NCBI RefSeq assembly: GCF_000746825.1 | Contig: NZ_JQIV01000006.1 | Span: 2,036,501 to 2,100,500 of the forward strand | Origin: Carnobacterium inhibens subsp. inhibens DSM 13024 | GTDB taxonomy: Bacteria; Bacillota; Bacilli; Lactobacillales; Carnobacteriaceae | Direction of reading: 5' to 3' | DNA length: 64,000 nt | Shown here: piece by piece, positions 9,598-18,827 of the stretch | Position numbering within the stretch: the first letter of the stretch is position 1 | How the letters are laid out: every line of letters starts with the position of its first letter | The notes under the pieces: model-generated | What the model was told of the DNA's origin: nothing | The model's database searches: none | The model's input: the letters and a program-made list of their open reading frames with translations, nothing else | Made by a program: the position numbers and the translations under genes

Positions 9598-10326
9598 ATG
9601 AAAAAAGTGTTAATTGTCGATGATGAACAATCTATTTTGACGCTGCTAGCTTTTAATTTAGAAAAAGAGGGTTACCAAGTAGATACAGCTTTAGATGGAT
9701 TGGAAGGGTATGAGATGGCTATAGCCCATCCATATGATTTTATTATTTTAGATTTAATGCTTCCGTCAATGGGAGGCATGGATATTTGTAAAAAACTTAG
9801 GCAAGAAAAAGTTGAAGCTCCAATCATGATGTTGACAGCTAAAGATGATGAATTAGAAAAAATTATCGGTCTTGAATTAGGCGCTGATGATTATATGACA
9901 AAGCCTTTTAGCCCTCGTGAAGTACTTGCGAGAATGAAAGCTATTATGAGACGTATGACCAGTAAAAGTAAAGCAGAAGAAGCTTTAAGCAATGTTGAAG
10001 ATAGAGATAAGCAAGATGAATTGATCAATGTAGGCGATATCCAAATAGATCCTAGCCAATATGAAGTAGTGGTCAGGGGAGAAAAAATCGATGTTACTCC
10101 AAAAGAATTTGAATTATTGATTTATATGATTAAGCGAATCAATCGTATTTTAAGCCGTGAACAATTGTTGGATGCTATTTGGAATTTTGATTATGCTGGA
10201 GAAACACGGATTGTGGATGTGCATATCAGTCACTTAAGAGAGAAAATAGAAGTAGACACAAAAAATCCTAGTTATATCCGAACAGTTAGAGGTTTCGGTT
10301 ATAAATTTGAGGCTCCAAAAAAATGA
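9598..10326 (+). CDS. phoP: Phosphate regulon response regulator PhoP
   Basis: 242 aa OmpR/PhoB-type regulator. The receiver domain (about 1-120) has the acidic pair D9/D10, phosphoacceptor D52 in IILDLMLP and the TAK and KPF motifs. The winged-helix DNA-binding domain (about 140-240) ends in RTVRGFGYKFE. The sequence resembles both PhoP and WalR. I prefer PhoP because two pst operons and Pho-box-like repeats follow directly. Its stop overlaps the phoR start by four bases (ATGA). Confidence 0.9.
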   Translation: MKKVLIVDDEQSILTLLAFNLEKEGYQVDTALDGLEGYEMAIAHPYDFIILDLMLPSMGGMDICKKLRQEKVEAPIMMLTAKDDELEKIIGLELGADDYMTKPFSPREVLARMKAIMRRMTSKSKAEEALSNVEDRDKQDELINVGDIQIDPSQYEVVVRGEKIDVTPKEFELLIYMIKRINRILSREQLLDAIWNFDYAGETRIVDVHISHLREKIEVDTKNPSYIRTVRGFGYKFEAPKK

Positions 10327-12101
10327 AGAAACTTCAGTTTCGAATATTAACTGTTTTTATTGTCTTATTCACTTTATTTAGTATTTCTATTGGTGTTTTC
10401 TCAACTAATTTATTACAGGATTATGCTCAAAAAAGTCAAGAAGAAGCCTTGATCAAACAAACCAAAACAATAGCTGATCTGCTCTATGTAAATGGAGAAA
10501 ATTCAATAGATCTTGAATCTGCTATAAGTCAGTTAACAAAACTTGAAATACTAGATGAAGAAAGATTAACTGTTATCGATTTGTCAGGTGTTGTGGTTTA
10601 TGATTCAGCTGCTAATAAAGCAGCATTGGAAAATCATAGTGATCGTGAAGAATTTCAAGCGGTATTAAATGGAGAAAAAACTGGGATATCTATTCGCGAA
10701 AGTGAAAGTACGAACGAAAATTTGTATTATGTGGCTGTCCCATTGATGGGGTCTCAAGATGAGTTGATAGGTGTGCTGCGCTTATCTAGACCAGTTGCGG
10801 ACATTAACCAAATCAATGAACAGATAAAACAGTCTCTTTTGATCTTTAGTTTACTTGCCTTTATTTTGACTACACTGGTTACTTTTATTATTACTAAACG
10901 CATAGCTAAACCGATCAATGATATTATGGATGTAGCTAAAAATCTTTCGGATAAACGATATGATGTTCGCTATACCGGAACGGCTTATGGAGAAGTTGCA
11001 GATTTAGGAGATACGGTCAATGAATTAGCTACAAATTTAGAAGAACAAACGCAAGAAATTGTTCAAAATGACAAACGTCTATATGAATTAGTTAATCATC
11101 TGGTTATTGGTGTGATGTTGATCGATGATCATCGAACGATAAAAATGGTAAATCCGGCTATGAGTACTATTTTAGGCGAAGACATTACCCATCTTATTGG
11201 AAATTCTTATGTAGAAGCAACAAAAAGTTATGGATTAAGCCATATGATTGAAATGGCTTATCAAAAAAATGAAAAACAAAATGATGAGATTTATTTTTAT
11301 TACCCGCAAGATAAAATTGTAGACGCGAATATTGTTCCGATAGACGGTAAAGAACCAGGAGAACAAAATTTGATTGTACTATTGTATGACATTACTGAAA
11401 TTAGGAGGCTTGAAAAAGTCCGTACTGATTTTGTAACGAATGCTTCACACGAATTAAAGACTCCAATTACTGCGCTTAAAGGTTTTTCCGAAACGTTATT
11501 AGATGGAGCGATGGAGGATAAGGAAGTATTGAAACAATTTTTGGAAATTATGTTAGCTGAAAGCAGTCGATTAGACTTTTTAGTGAATGATATCCTTGAA
11601 TTGTCAAAATTGGAACAAAAACAAGTTCCAATGAATATACAAGAGATCAATCTTACAGAAACAGTCCTATCAACTATTCAACTGGTTAAACAAACAGCCG
11701 ATAATAAACAAATGAAACTTAATGTCATTGAAGAAGATAACTTGCTTATTACTGGTGACAGCAGTCGTTTGAAACAAATACTCGCTAATCTAATCAACAA
11801 TGCAGTAGTCTATACACAAGAAAAAGGGAAAGTAACGGTTACAATAAAAAAAGAAAATGATTATGCAGTTATTAGGGTATCAGATAATGGAATAGGAATA
11901 CCTGAAGATGAGCAAGATCGAATTTTTGAACGTTTTTATAGAGTAGATAAAGCTCGCAGCCGGAATTCCGGTGGAACAGGTTTAGGTTTATCCATTGTTA
12001 AATACCTAATTGAAAACTTAAATGGATCTATATCTGTTGAAAGCAAACTTGGTTTAGGAACGACATTTATCGTCAAACTACCGATTCATCCCAATGAGTA
12101 G
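10323..12101 (+). CDS. phoR: Phosphate regulon sensor histidine kinase PhoR
   Basis: 592 aa. Two membrane segments (about 7-29 and 172-192) bracket an extracellular sensor domain. HAMP (about 190-245) and PAS (about 250-360) domains follow. The HisKA domain has phosphorylatable His376 in FVTNASHELKTPI, and the ATPase domain has N-box NLINNAVVYT and G-boxes DNGIGIP and GGTGLGLSIV. This is the full PhoR architecture. It is translationally coupled to phoP and phosphorylates it when phosphate is limiting, probably under control of the Pst-PhoU complexes encoded downstream. Confidence 0.93.
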   Translation: MKKLQFRILTVFIVLFTLFSISIGVFSTNLLQDYAQKSQEEALIKQTKTIADLLYVNGENSIDLESAISQLTKLEILDEERLTVIDLSGVVVYDSAANKAALENHSDREEFQAVLNGEKTGISIRESESTNENLYYVAVPLMGSQDELIGVLRLSRPVADINQINEQIKQSLLIFSLLAFILTTLVTFIITKRIAKPINDIMDVAKNLSDKRYDVRYTGTAYGEVADLGDTVNELATNLEEQTQEIVQNDKRLYELVNHLVIGVMLIDDHRTIKMVNPAMSTILGEDITHLIGNSYVEATKSYGLSHMIEMAYQKNEKQNDEIYFYYPQDKIVDANIVPIDGKEPGEQNLIVLLYDITEIRRLEKVRTDFVTNASHELKTPITALKGFSETLLDGAMEDKEVLKQFLEIMLAESSRLDFLVNDILELSKLEQKQVPMNIQEINLTETVLSTIQLVKQTADNKQMKLNVIEEDNLLITGDSSRLKQILANLINNAVVYTQEKGKVTVTIKKENDYAVIRVSDNGIGIPEDEQDRIFERFYRVDKARSRNSGGTGLGLSIVKYLIENLNGSISVESKLGLGTTFIVKLPIHPNE

Positions 12102-12141
12102 AGTTCGTTAATGCATAGATGAAGTAAATAATCTGATTTTT

Positions 12142-12177
12142 AAAGAGTCTTGAGATTTTCTCAAGGCTCTTTTTTTA
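12142..12177 (+). terminator. Intrinsic terminator after phoR
   Basis: A 13-bp stem (12142-12154 with 12160-12172) with one G-U pair and a run of Ts. Confidence 0.88.
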
Positions 12178-12201
12178 GTGTGCATAAACAGATAAACAAC
12201 C

Positions 12202-12248
12202 TTTACAAAATCTTTATATTCTTTACAAATATCAACAGAAACATTACA
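12202..12248 (+). promoter_or_regulatory. Pho-box-like repeat array upstream of pstS1
   Basis: TTTACA-like hexamers recur about every 10-11 bp: TTTACA 12202, TTTATA 12213, TTTACA 12222, TCAACA 12232 and ATTACA 12243. Direct TT(A/T)ACA repeats with one helical turn of spacing are the known form of Gram-positive PhoP-binding sites. A TAAAAT at 12261-12266 could be the -10 element. Confidence 0.75.
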
Positions 12249-12343
12249 TAAAGGGGAGAGTAAAATTAATATTCATTCGTTAAGATAACTTATGTGGACG
12301 AGGATGGAAATGTCCAACACTATTATTATAAAGGATGGGAAAA

Positions 12344-13246
12344 ATGACAATTACAAAACTATCAAAATTAACTTTAACATTAGGAGCAGGTTTAGCATTA
12401 GCAGCATGCGGAGCAGATTCTAGTTCATCAGGCTCTTCAGAAAATGCAGAAGGATTTGATACTTCACAAACGATTAATGTAATTTCAAGAGAAGATGGGT
12501 CTGGTACTCGTGGAGCTTTCACAGAAATTACAGGAGTACTTGTTTCTGAAGGAGATACTGAAACAGACAACACTTATTCTGGAGCAACCATTCAAAATAG
12601 TACAAGCGGCGTTATGACAACAGTTGCTGGAGATCCTGCATCCATTGGGTACATCTCATTAGGGTCATTAGATGACAGCATTAAAGCTGTTACCATTGAA
12701 GGAGTAGAAGCAACTGCCGAGACAGTACAAGATAGTTCATATGCAATCGCTCGACCATTCAATATTGCTCATAATGGTGAATTAAGCGAAGTAGCAGAAG
12801 ATTTCTGGAGTTATATCATGAGTGCTGAAGGACAAGAAATCGTTGTAGGCGAAGGTTATGTAGAAGCAGTAACAGATGCACCTGCATATGAAGCAACAGA
12901 AGGGATGTCAGGCAATATCAGTGTTGTGGGATCAACTTCTGTGACACCAGTAATGGAAGTTTTAGTTGAAGAATATACAGCTCTTAATCCAGAAGTGACG
13001 ATCGATATCACATCAAACGGTTCTTCTGCTGGTATGACTGCTGCAATGGACGGCTCAGCTGATATCGGGATGGCTTCTCGTGAACTTAAAGATGAAGAAT
13101 TAGACGTATTGACTGCTGAACCACTAGCAATTGACGGTATTGCTGTAGTTGTAAATCCTGAAAATACAATCGAAGATTTGACAATGGAACAAGTTAAACA
13201 AATCTTTACAGGTGAAGTGACAACTTGGGATGAAGTTTCTAAATAA
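12344..13246 (+). CDS. pstS: Phosphate ABC transporter substrate-binding lipoprotein PstS, permuted type
   Basis: 300 aa lipoprotein (signal peptide, lipobox LAAC with Cys22). ATG 12344 is preferred over ATG 12335 because AAAGGA lies seven bases before it, whereas the earlier ATG overlaps that ribosome site. The domain order is unusual. The segment with the ISREDGSGTRGAF phosphate-binding loop comes first (about 38-170). The segment that normally starts the protein (SVVGSTSVTPVMEVL, TSNGSSAG) comes second (about 190-300). Streptococcal PstS has the same order, so this is an established variant. It captures phosphate for PstC1A1B1. Confidence 0.92.
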   Translation: MTITKLSKLTLTLGAGLALAACGADSSSSGSSENAEGFDTSQTINVISREDGSGTRGAFTEITGVLVSEGDTETDNTYSGATIQNSTSGVMTTVAGDPASIGYISLGSLDDSIKAVTIEGVEATAETVQDSSYAIARPFNIAHNGELSEVAEDFWSYIMSAEGQEIVVGEGYVEAVTDAPAYEATEGMSGNISVVGSTSVTPVMEVLVEEYTALNPEVTIDITSNGSSAGMTAAMDGSADIGMASRELKDEELDVLTAEPLAIDGIAVVVNPENTIEDLTMEQVKQIFTGEVTTWDEVSK

Positions 13247-13266
13247 TCATTAGGTAAAATAAAAAG

Positions 13267-13290
13267 AACCAGAACTCTTCTGGTTTTTTT
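13267..13290 (+). terminator. Terminator between pstS1 and pstC1 (first of two)
   Basis: An 8-bp stem (13267-13274 with 13278-13285), a CTC loop and a T-run. Confidence 0.85.
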
Positions 13291-13332
13291 ATGAAAATGA
13301 GTTTCAGTCAATTGGGAAATTGACAAATGAAT

Positions 13333-13373
13333 CCAACCTATCAACTGATATAAATCAAGATAGGTTGGTTTTT
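13333..13373 (+). terminator. Terminator between pstS1 and pstC1 (second of two)
   Basis: A perfect 10-bp stem (13333-13342 with 13359-13368) followed by TTTTT. With the previous hairpin it should reduce read-through into pstC1 and so raise PstS over the permease. Confidence 0.75.
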
Positions 13374-13482
13374 CATGTATGGGGATAAAAGTAGGTAAAA
13401 AATTTACAATTATCCATAAATACAAGTGAAAAGGACTGTATTTATGAATGATTTATTCTGTTTTATGTTAAAGGAGAACAAT

Positions 13483-14343
13483 ATGAAGACGAAAAAATTA
13501 GATGGGTTTATGAAAGGTGTTTTTTTTGTATCTGCATTGACATCAGTCTTAGCTATCGTTTTAATCTGCATCTTTATTTTTGCAGGCGGCGTTCCTTTTA
13601 TGGTGGAATATGGAGTGCTAGACTTTTTATTTGGTCAAAAATGGGCACCTTCTAATACACCTGCATCGTTTGGCATCTTACCAATGATCATGGGATCCTT
13701 AGCAGTGACTTTAGGTGCAATTATTGTTGGTGTGCCTATCGGTATCTTGACATCTATTTTTATGGCAGAGTTTTGTCCAGTGTGGCTGCATAAAATTTTG
13801 AAACCGGCTGTTAACTTGATGGCTGCTATTCCATCTATTGTCTATGGATTCTTTGCTTTACAAGCAATCGTTCCTATCATGCGTCATTTAGTTGGCGGAA
13901 CAGGTATGAACATGCTGACGGCTATCCTGTTATTAGGAATCATGATTCTTCCTACGATAATTGGATTATCCGAATCTTCTATTCGAGCAGTTCCCAGAAG
14001 TTACTATACTGGGAGTATGGCATTAGGTGCTACCCATGAACGGTCTGTCATGAAAGTAGTCGTTCCAGCTGCTAAATCAGGTATCATTTCGTCTGTTATT
14101 CTAGGAATTGGGCGTGCTATTGGCGAAACAATGGCTGTCGTGTTAATTGCTGGAAATCAGCCTATCATGCCGGAGAGTTTAACGTTAGGTGTGAGAACTT
14201 TAACAACAAATATCGTATTAGAAATGGCTTATGCAAGTGGTTCACATAGAGAAGCCCTTATTGCAACTGCAGTTGTACTGTTTGTATTCATCTTGATTAT
14301 TAATGGTACTTTCTTGATCATTAAGAAAAAGGGGGCTAGATAA
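13483..14343 (+). CDS. pstC: Phosphate ABC transporter permease PstC (system 1)
   Basis: 286 aa. ATG 13483 follows AAAGGAGAACA at good spacing. The same frame is open back to a GTG at 13426, but that start lacks a ribosome site and adds a non-conserved leader. Six membrane segments and the MetI-type permease loop are visible (RAVPRSYYTGSMALGATHERSVMKVVVPAA, the EAA-like contact with PstB). It forms the channel with PstA1. Confidence 0.95.
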   Translation: MKTKKLDGFMKGVFFVSALTSVLAIVLICIFIFAGGVPFMVEYGVLDFLFGQKWAPSNTPASFGILPMIMGSLAVTLGAIIVGVPIGILTSIFMAEFCPVWLHKILKPAVNLMAAIPSIVYGFFALQAIVPIMRHLVGGTGMNMLTAILLLGIMILPTIIGLSESSIRAVPRSYYTGSMALGATHERSVMKVVVPAAKSGIISSVILGIGRAIGETMAVVLIAGNQPIMPESLTLGVRTLTTNIVLEMAYASGSHREALIATAVVLFVFILIINGTFLIIKKKGAR

Positions 14344-14345
14344 TC

Positions 14346-15161
14346 ATGGCTAGTAAATTAATGAGAGGTCTAATTTATACAGCAGCAGCCTTAACTTTTG
14401 GATCTTTATTTTACATTGTATTATTTATCTTAATTAAAGGGATTCCATTTCTTACTCCTGAAATGTTTGCATGGAAGTACACAACTGACAATGTATCATT
14501 AATGCCATCATTGATTACAACACTTATTGTAGTAGGTATGACATTACTGATAGCAACTCCTATTGGTGTATTTACAGGGTTCTATCTAGTTGAATACGCT
14601 AAAAAAGGAAACAAAGCTGTTGGTCTGATCCGTATTGCGACAGATACTTTAGCGGCTGTACCTTCGATCGTCTACGGGTTGTTTGGGATGTTGTTTTTCG
14701 TTACTTTCCTAAACTTTCAGTATTCTGTTTTAGCTGGAGTATTAACGTCAACCATTATGGTTTTACCGTTGATCATTCGTTCAACGGAAGAGGCATTATT
14801 ATCAGTAAATGATTCATTGAGGGAAGCAAGTTTTGCTCTAGGAGCAGGGAAATTGAGAACGATTTTCAAAGTTATTCTGCCAGTTGCTATGCCAGGTATC
14901 TTATCTGGAGTTATTCTAGCAAGTGGAAGAGTAGTTGGAGAAACCGCGGCGCTATTGTATACATTAGGAAGTTCAACAAATTTGCCAAGCGGTCTATTCT
15001 CTTCAGGAAGAACTTTGGCTCTGCACATGTATGTTCTATCCAGTGAAGGCATGCATGTAAACGAATCATACGCGACTGGGGTCATTCTGATTTTATTTGT
15101 TTTAATCATTAATGGGTTGTCAACATTCTTGAGCAATAGACTGACAAAGGGGACAAAATAA
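14346..15161 (+). CDS. pstA: Phosphate ABC transporter permease PstA (system 1)
   Basis: 271 aa, six membrane segments. The EAA-type loop [27 protein letters not shown] couples to the ATPase. It starts two bases after the pstC1 stop. Its own stop overlaps the pstB1 start (TAATG), so the three genes are translationally coupled. Confidence 0.95.
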   Translation: MASKLMRGLIYTAAALTFGSLFYIVLFILIKGIPFLTPEMFAWKYTTDNVSLMPSLITTLIVVGMTLLIATPIGVFTGFYLVEYAKKGNKAVGLIRIATDTLAAVPSIVYGLFGMLFFVTFLNFQYSVLAGVLTSTIMVLPLIIRSTEEALLSVNDSLREASFALGAGKLRTIFKVILPVAMPGILSGVILASGRVVGETAALLYTLGSSTNLPSGLFSSGRTLALHMYVLSSEGMHVNESYATGVILILFVLIINGLSTFLSNRLTKGTK

Positions 15162-15913
15162 TGAGTAAACTAAGTATAAAAAATATGAATCTATTTTATG
15201 ATGATTTTCAAGCGTTGCACAATGTGAATTTAGAAATTCCTAAAAATCAAATTACAGCCTTTATTGGACCATCTGGTTGTGGAAAATCAACGCTGATCAA
15301 AAGTTTGAATCGAATGAATGATTTAATTGAAGGATGTAAGATTAAAGGAGATATCCTTTTAGATGAAGAAGATATCTACAAGAAAGACTTTGATGTTAAT
15401 GTATTGCGAAAAAAAGTTGGTATGGTTTTTCAACAACCTAATCCATTTCCAATGAGCATCTATGATAATATTGCTTATGGACCGAGAACACATGGCATCA
15501 AAGATAAGAAGACGCTAGATGCGTTAGTTGAAAAAAGCCTCAGAGGAGCTGCCATTTGGGAAGAAGTAAAAAATGATTTGAAAAAAAATGCGTTGTCTTT
15601 ATCCGGTGGCCAACAACAACGGATCTGCATCGCACGTGCACTAGCGGTTGAACCTGAAATCTTATTGATGGATGAACCCACAAGTGCATTAGATCCGATT
15701 TCGACTGCTAAAATTGAAGAACTAGTGACAGTTTTAAAAGAAAATTATACAATCGTAATGGTGACGCATAACATGCAGCAAGCTTCTCGTGTTTCAGATA
15801 AAACAGCCTTTTTCTTAAATGGGAAAATCGTCGAGACCGGAGAAACGAGAAAGATTTTCACAAATCCGCAACAAAAAGAAACAGAAGATTATATTTCTGG
15901 TCGTTTTGGATAA
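15161..15913 (+). CDS. pstB: Phosphate ABC transporter ATPase PstB (system 1)
   Basis: 250 aa, standard PstB length. Walker A GPSGCGKS (about 34-41), signature LSGGQQQR, Walker [14 protein letters not shown] and the H-loop MVTHNMQQA are all intact. It ends in the PstB-typical EDYISGRFG. It powers phosphate uptake through PstC1A1. Confidence 0.96.
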   Translation: MSKLSIKNMNLFYDDFQALHNVNLEIPKNQITAFIGPSGCGKSTLIKSLNRMNDLIEGCKIKGDILLDEEDIYKKDFDVNVLRKKVGMVFQQPNPFPMSIYDNIAYGPRTHGIKDKKTLDALVEKSLRGAAIWEEVKNDLKKNALSLSGGQQQRICIARALAVEPEILLMDEPTSALDPISTAKIEELVTVLKENYTIVMVTHNMQQASRVSDKTAFFLNGKIVETGETRKIFTNPQQKETEDYISGRFG

Positions 15914-15942
15914 TCATTAAACTAGAAAATGGAGGAAATAAA

Positions 15943-16608
15943 TTGAGGAAAATATATGAAGAAGAACTTGCCAATTTACATGTTCATTTTTCAGAAATGG
16001 GTATGATGGTGAATGAAGCCATCTATAAATCAGTTAAAGCATTTACTAACCACGATAAAGAATTAGCCCAACAAGTTATCGAAAACGATGTAGTGATCAA
16101 TGCACGAGAAACTGAGTTAGAGAAAAAATGCTTTGAACTGATTGCATTGCAACAACCTGTTACAAGTGACTTAAGAAAAATAGTGACAGTAATGAAAGCA
16201 AGTGCTGATTTAGAAAGAATGGGAGATCATGCAGTAAGTGTGGCAAAATCTACTATTCGAGTTAAAGGGACAAAACGAGTACCACAAGTCGAAGCGGATA
16301 TCGCTCAACTCTCAGAAAAAGTAAAAGTAATGGTTGAAGGTGTGTTAGAAGCCTATATTAAAGAAGATGCCAATAAGGCTAAAGAGTTAGCGACGGCTAT
16401 TAACGATATAGACAATGAATTTTATGCGATCTACCAACAATGCATTGATGAAATGAAAGTAGATTCTGAATTAGTTTTAGGTGCTACAGATTATATGTTA
16501 GTAGCAAGGTATTTAAAACGTATCGGTGATTACGTGACTAATATTTGCGAATGGATCGTCTATTTAAAAACAGGTAAAGTAGTTGAATTGAATACAAGTA
16601 AAAAGTGA
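15943..16608 (+). CDS. phoU: Phosphate signalling protein PhoU (first copy)
   Basis: 221 aa from a TTG start behind ATGGAGGAAA. It is made of two three-helix PhoU repeats with the conserved acidic motif (DLERMGDHAVSVAKSTI, about 88-104, and LKRIGDYVTNICEWIVYL, about 185-202) that binds metal. PhoU links Pst transport activity to PhoR and dampens the regulon when phosphate is plentiful. It closes the first pst operon. A close paralogue (second copy) ends the second operon. Confidence 0.94.
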   Translation: MRKIYEEELANLHVHFSEMGMMVNEAIYKSVKAFTNHDKELAQQVIENDVVINARETELEKKCFELIALQQPVTSDLRKIVTVMKASADLERMGDHAVSVAKSTIRVKGTKRVPQVEADIAQLSEKVKVMVEGVLEAYIKEDANKAKELATAINDIDNEFYAIYQQCIDEMKVDSELVLGATDYMLVARYLKRIGDYVTNICEWIVYLKTGKVVELNTSKK

Positions 16609-16737
16609 GTTTTAGATAAAAGCTTTTGTTGAAAAATCAATGAGGAGTTTAATAAAAATTAAGTGCAAATAAAATTGGGAGAAAGTAAAAAAATTCTCAT
16701 TTTAGCTTTTTAATGATTGGGTAAGCAAAGAAGATGT

Positions 16738-16780
16738 AAAGCGTCAGAATACAGAGAAAACTCTGTTTTGGCGCTTTTTT
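16738..16780 (+). terminator. Terminator of the first pst operon
   Basis: An imperfect long hairpin: CAGAG (16752-16756) pairs with CTCTG (16761-16765), and AAAGCG pairs with CGCTTT outside it. A run of Ts follows. Confidence 0.75.
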
Positions 16781-16832
16781 CTTTGCTCTTTTATTTTAAA
16801 AAAGTTAGAATAATAATAAGGTGTAATGTGCC

Positions 16833-16886
16833 TTTACACAAACTTTACAATTACCCTATTTAACTTTTTTGAGATTACGTTATTAT
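16833..16886 (+). promoter_or_regulatory. Pho-box-like repeats and promoter region of the second pst operon
   Basis: TTTACA occurs at 16833-16838 and 16844-16849, an exact 11-bp period, followed by weaker TTACCC and TTTAAC elements. TATTAT at 16881-16886 could be the -10. The arrangement resembles the array before pstS1. Confidence 0.65.
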
Positions 16887-16927
16887 TAAGAAGTATGTAA
16901 TTTAGGTAAATGCCTAGGAGGTATAAA

Positions 16928-17791
16928 ATGAAACTAAAAAATAGTCGGCTTATGTTAACCCTTGCGTTTGGATTTATTCTAACGGCATGTGGACCTGTAG
17001 TAGAAGAAGAATCCATTACTGCAGTCGGATCCTCTGCTTTGCAACCACTTGTGGAAGCTGCCGGTGAACAATACAGTTCTGAAAATATTGGGAAGTTTAT
17101 TAATGTACAAGGCGGAGGTAGTGGAACAGGTCTGAGCCAAATCGCTGCAGATGCTGTAGAAATAGGGAATTCGGATATTTTTGCTGAAGAAAAAGACGGC
17201 ATAGATGCTTCTAAATTAGTGGATCATCGTGTAGCTGTTGTAGGAATCACACCGATCGTTACACCCGGCACTGGAGTTACAGATATCAGTATAGAAGAGT
17301 TAAATAAAATATTTACAGGGAAAATAACGAATTGGTCAGAACTAGGCGGAAATGATCTGCCGATAACGGTATTAAATCGTGCATCTGGTAGTGGAACACG
17401 TGCAACATTTGAACAATGGGTTTTAGAAGAAGGTCAAAATAGTATTATTACACAAGAACAAGAATCTAGTGGGACAGTGCGCCAAATTGTTGCCAATACT
17501 CCTGGTACAATCAGTTACGTTGCTTTCTCATATGTAAATGATGATGTTGTTGCTTTATCGATAGATGGAGTAGAACCAAAAGATGAAAATGTAAAAACAA
17601 ATGATTGGCCAATTTGGTCTTATGAACATATGTATACGAATGGGGAACCAACTGGTTTAACAAAGGATTTTCTTGACTATATTTTATCTGAAGAGATCCA
17701 ATCAACACTGATTGAAGCATTAGGATACATTCCGACTAGCCAAATGGAAATTCAACGAGATGTTGAGGGAAATACAATCCCCGTAGAGTAA
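16928..17791 (+). CDS. pstS: Phosphate ABC transporter substrate-binding lipoprotein PstS, canonical order (system 2)
   Basis: 287 aa lipoprotein with lipobox LTAC and Cys21. ATG 16928 sits six bases after AGGAGG. An in-frame ATG at 16910 would put the ribosome site inside the gene. Unlike the first PstS, the segments are in the usual order. ITAVGSSALQPLVEAAG and GGGSGTG come first (about 30-75), and the phosphate loop LNRASGSGTRATFEQW comes later (about 150). It captures phosphate for PstC2A2 and may differ in affinity from PstS1, which sequence alone cannot show. Confidence 0.94.
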   Translation: MKLKNSRLMLTLAFGFILTACGPVVEEESITAVGSSALQPLVEAAGEQYSSENIGKFINVQGGGSGTGLSQIAADAVEIGNSDIFAEEKDGIDASKLVDHRVAVVGITPIVTPGTGVTDISIEELNKIFTGKITNWSELGGNDLPITVLNRASGSGTRATFEQWVLEEGQNSIITQEQESSGTVRQIVANTPGTISYVAFSYVNDDVVALSIDGVEPKDENVKTNDWPIWSYEHMYTNGEPTGLTKDFLDYILSEEIQSTLIEALGYIPTSQMEIQRDVEGNTIPVE

Positions 17792-17906
17792 ACGAATGAA
17801 TAATGGCCATCAACAACAGAAGTGATGCCATACCAGTAAAGACGACTGTTCGATATGAAAAGCCGTCTTTCAATTTGTTAGATTTGAAAAAAGAGGAGGG
17901 TTTCTT

Positions 17907-18827
17907 TTGGAAGAGATTCAAGAAAGATTACTTGGAAACTCAAAAAAAGGCAGACTGGAAAAAATAGGAAAAAGTATTAGTTTTATTTGTATCGCTATCA
18001 TAGTATGTGTAGTCGCATCCATTTTATATTTTGTTACAAGTAAAGGCCTCTCTACGTTTTTTGTAGATGATGTTTCTTTTTGGAACTTTTTAACAAGTTC
18101 AGTATGGAGTCCAGGTAATGTAGGGGAAGACGGTCAACCGCTTGTAGGAGCACTTCCAATGATTACCGGATCATTTTTAGTAACATTGTTATCAGCTGTA
18201 TTAGCAACACCTTTTGCAATTGGAGCTGCTATTTTTATGACAGAAATTTCGCCTTCAACAGGTAAAAGAGTCTTACAACCAGTAGTTGAATTATTGGTGG
18301 GAATCCCATCAGTTGTTTATGGATTTATTGGATTAACGGTTATTGTTCCGTTTGTACGTTCTATTTTTGGAGGTACTGGATTTGGTATTTTATCTTCTAC
18401 TTTTGTATTATTTGTTATGATTTTGCCAACTGTAACAAGTATGGCAGTCGATGCATTGAACTCCGTACCCAGACATTATCGTGAAGCCTCATTAGCTATG
18501 GGTGCAACCAGATGGCAAACAATCTATAAAGTTGTATTAAGAAGTGCAATGCCTGGCTTACTAACAGCAGTTGTTTTTGGGATGGCTCGTGCGTTTGGAG
18601 AAGCTTTAGCTGTTCAAATGGTTATTGGTAATGCAGCTTTAATGCCAGGAAGCTTAGTTACACCAGCTTCAACGTTAACAAGTATTTTAACCATGAGTAT
18701 GGGAAATACAGTTATGGGCACATTAGAAAATAATGTTCTTTGGTCTTTAGCTCTTATTCTAATGGTCATGGCGCTATTCTTTAATATCTTAACGCGTTGG
18801 ATCGGTAAGAAAGGGGCTATGAAATAA
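17907..18827 (+). CDS. pstC: Phosphate ABC transporter permease PstC (system 2)
   Basis: 306 aa from TTG 17907 behind GAGGAGGG. It is longer at the N-terminus than PstC1. A cytoplasmic lead (about 1-25) is followed by six membrane segments and the EAA-type loop HYREASLAMGATRWQTIYKVVLRSAMPG. Its stop overlaps the pstA2 start by one base. A weak hairpin at about 17838-17870 separates it from pstS2. Confidence 0.94.
   Translation: MEEIQERLLGNSKKGRLEKIGKSISFICIAIIVCVVASILYFVTSKGLSTFFVDDVSFWNFLTSSVWSPGNVGEDGQPLVGALPMITGSFLVTLLSAVLATPFAIGAAIFMTEISPSTGKRVLQPVVELLVGIPSVVYGFIGLTVIVPFVRSIFGGTGFGILSSTFVLFVMILPTVTSMAVDALNSVPRHYREASLAMGATRWQTIYKVVLRSAMPGLLTAVVFGMARAFGEALAVQMVIGNAALMPGSLVTPASTLTSILTMSMGNTVMGTLENNVLWSLALILMVMALFFNILTRWIGKKGAMK

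Larger units (their letters stand above)
16609..16927. other. Intergenic region between the two pst operons
   Basis: 319 bp with no ORF. It holds a terminator (16738-16780) and a Pho-box-like pair with a candidate -10 (16833-16886). The two pst operons therefore appear to be separate transcription units. Confidence 0.7.

Noticed and set aside
12856-13425. A 189-codon open frame on the minus strand antisense to pstS1
   Set aside because: It is the mirror of a well-supported lipoprotein gene, has no ribosome site and shows no recognisable domain. Open antisense frames are expected in this codon use.
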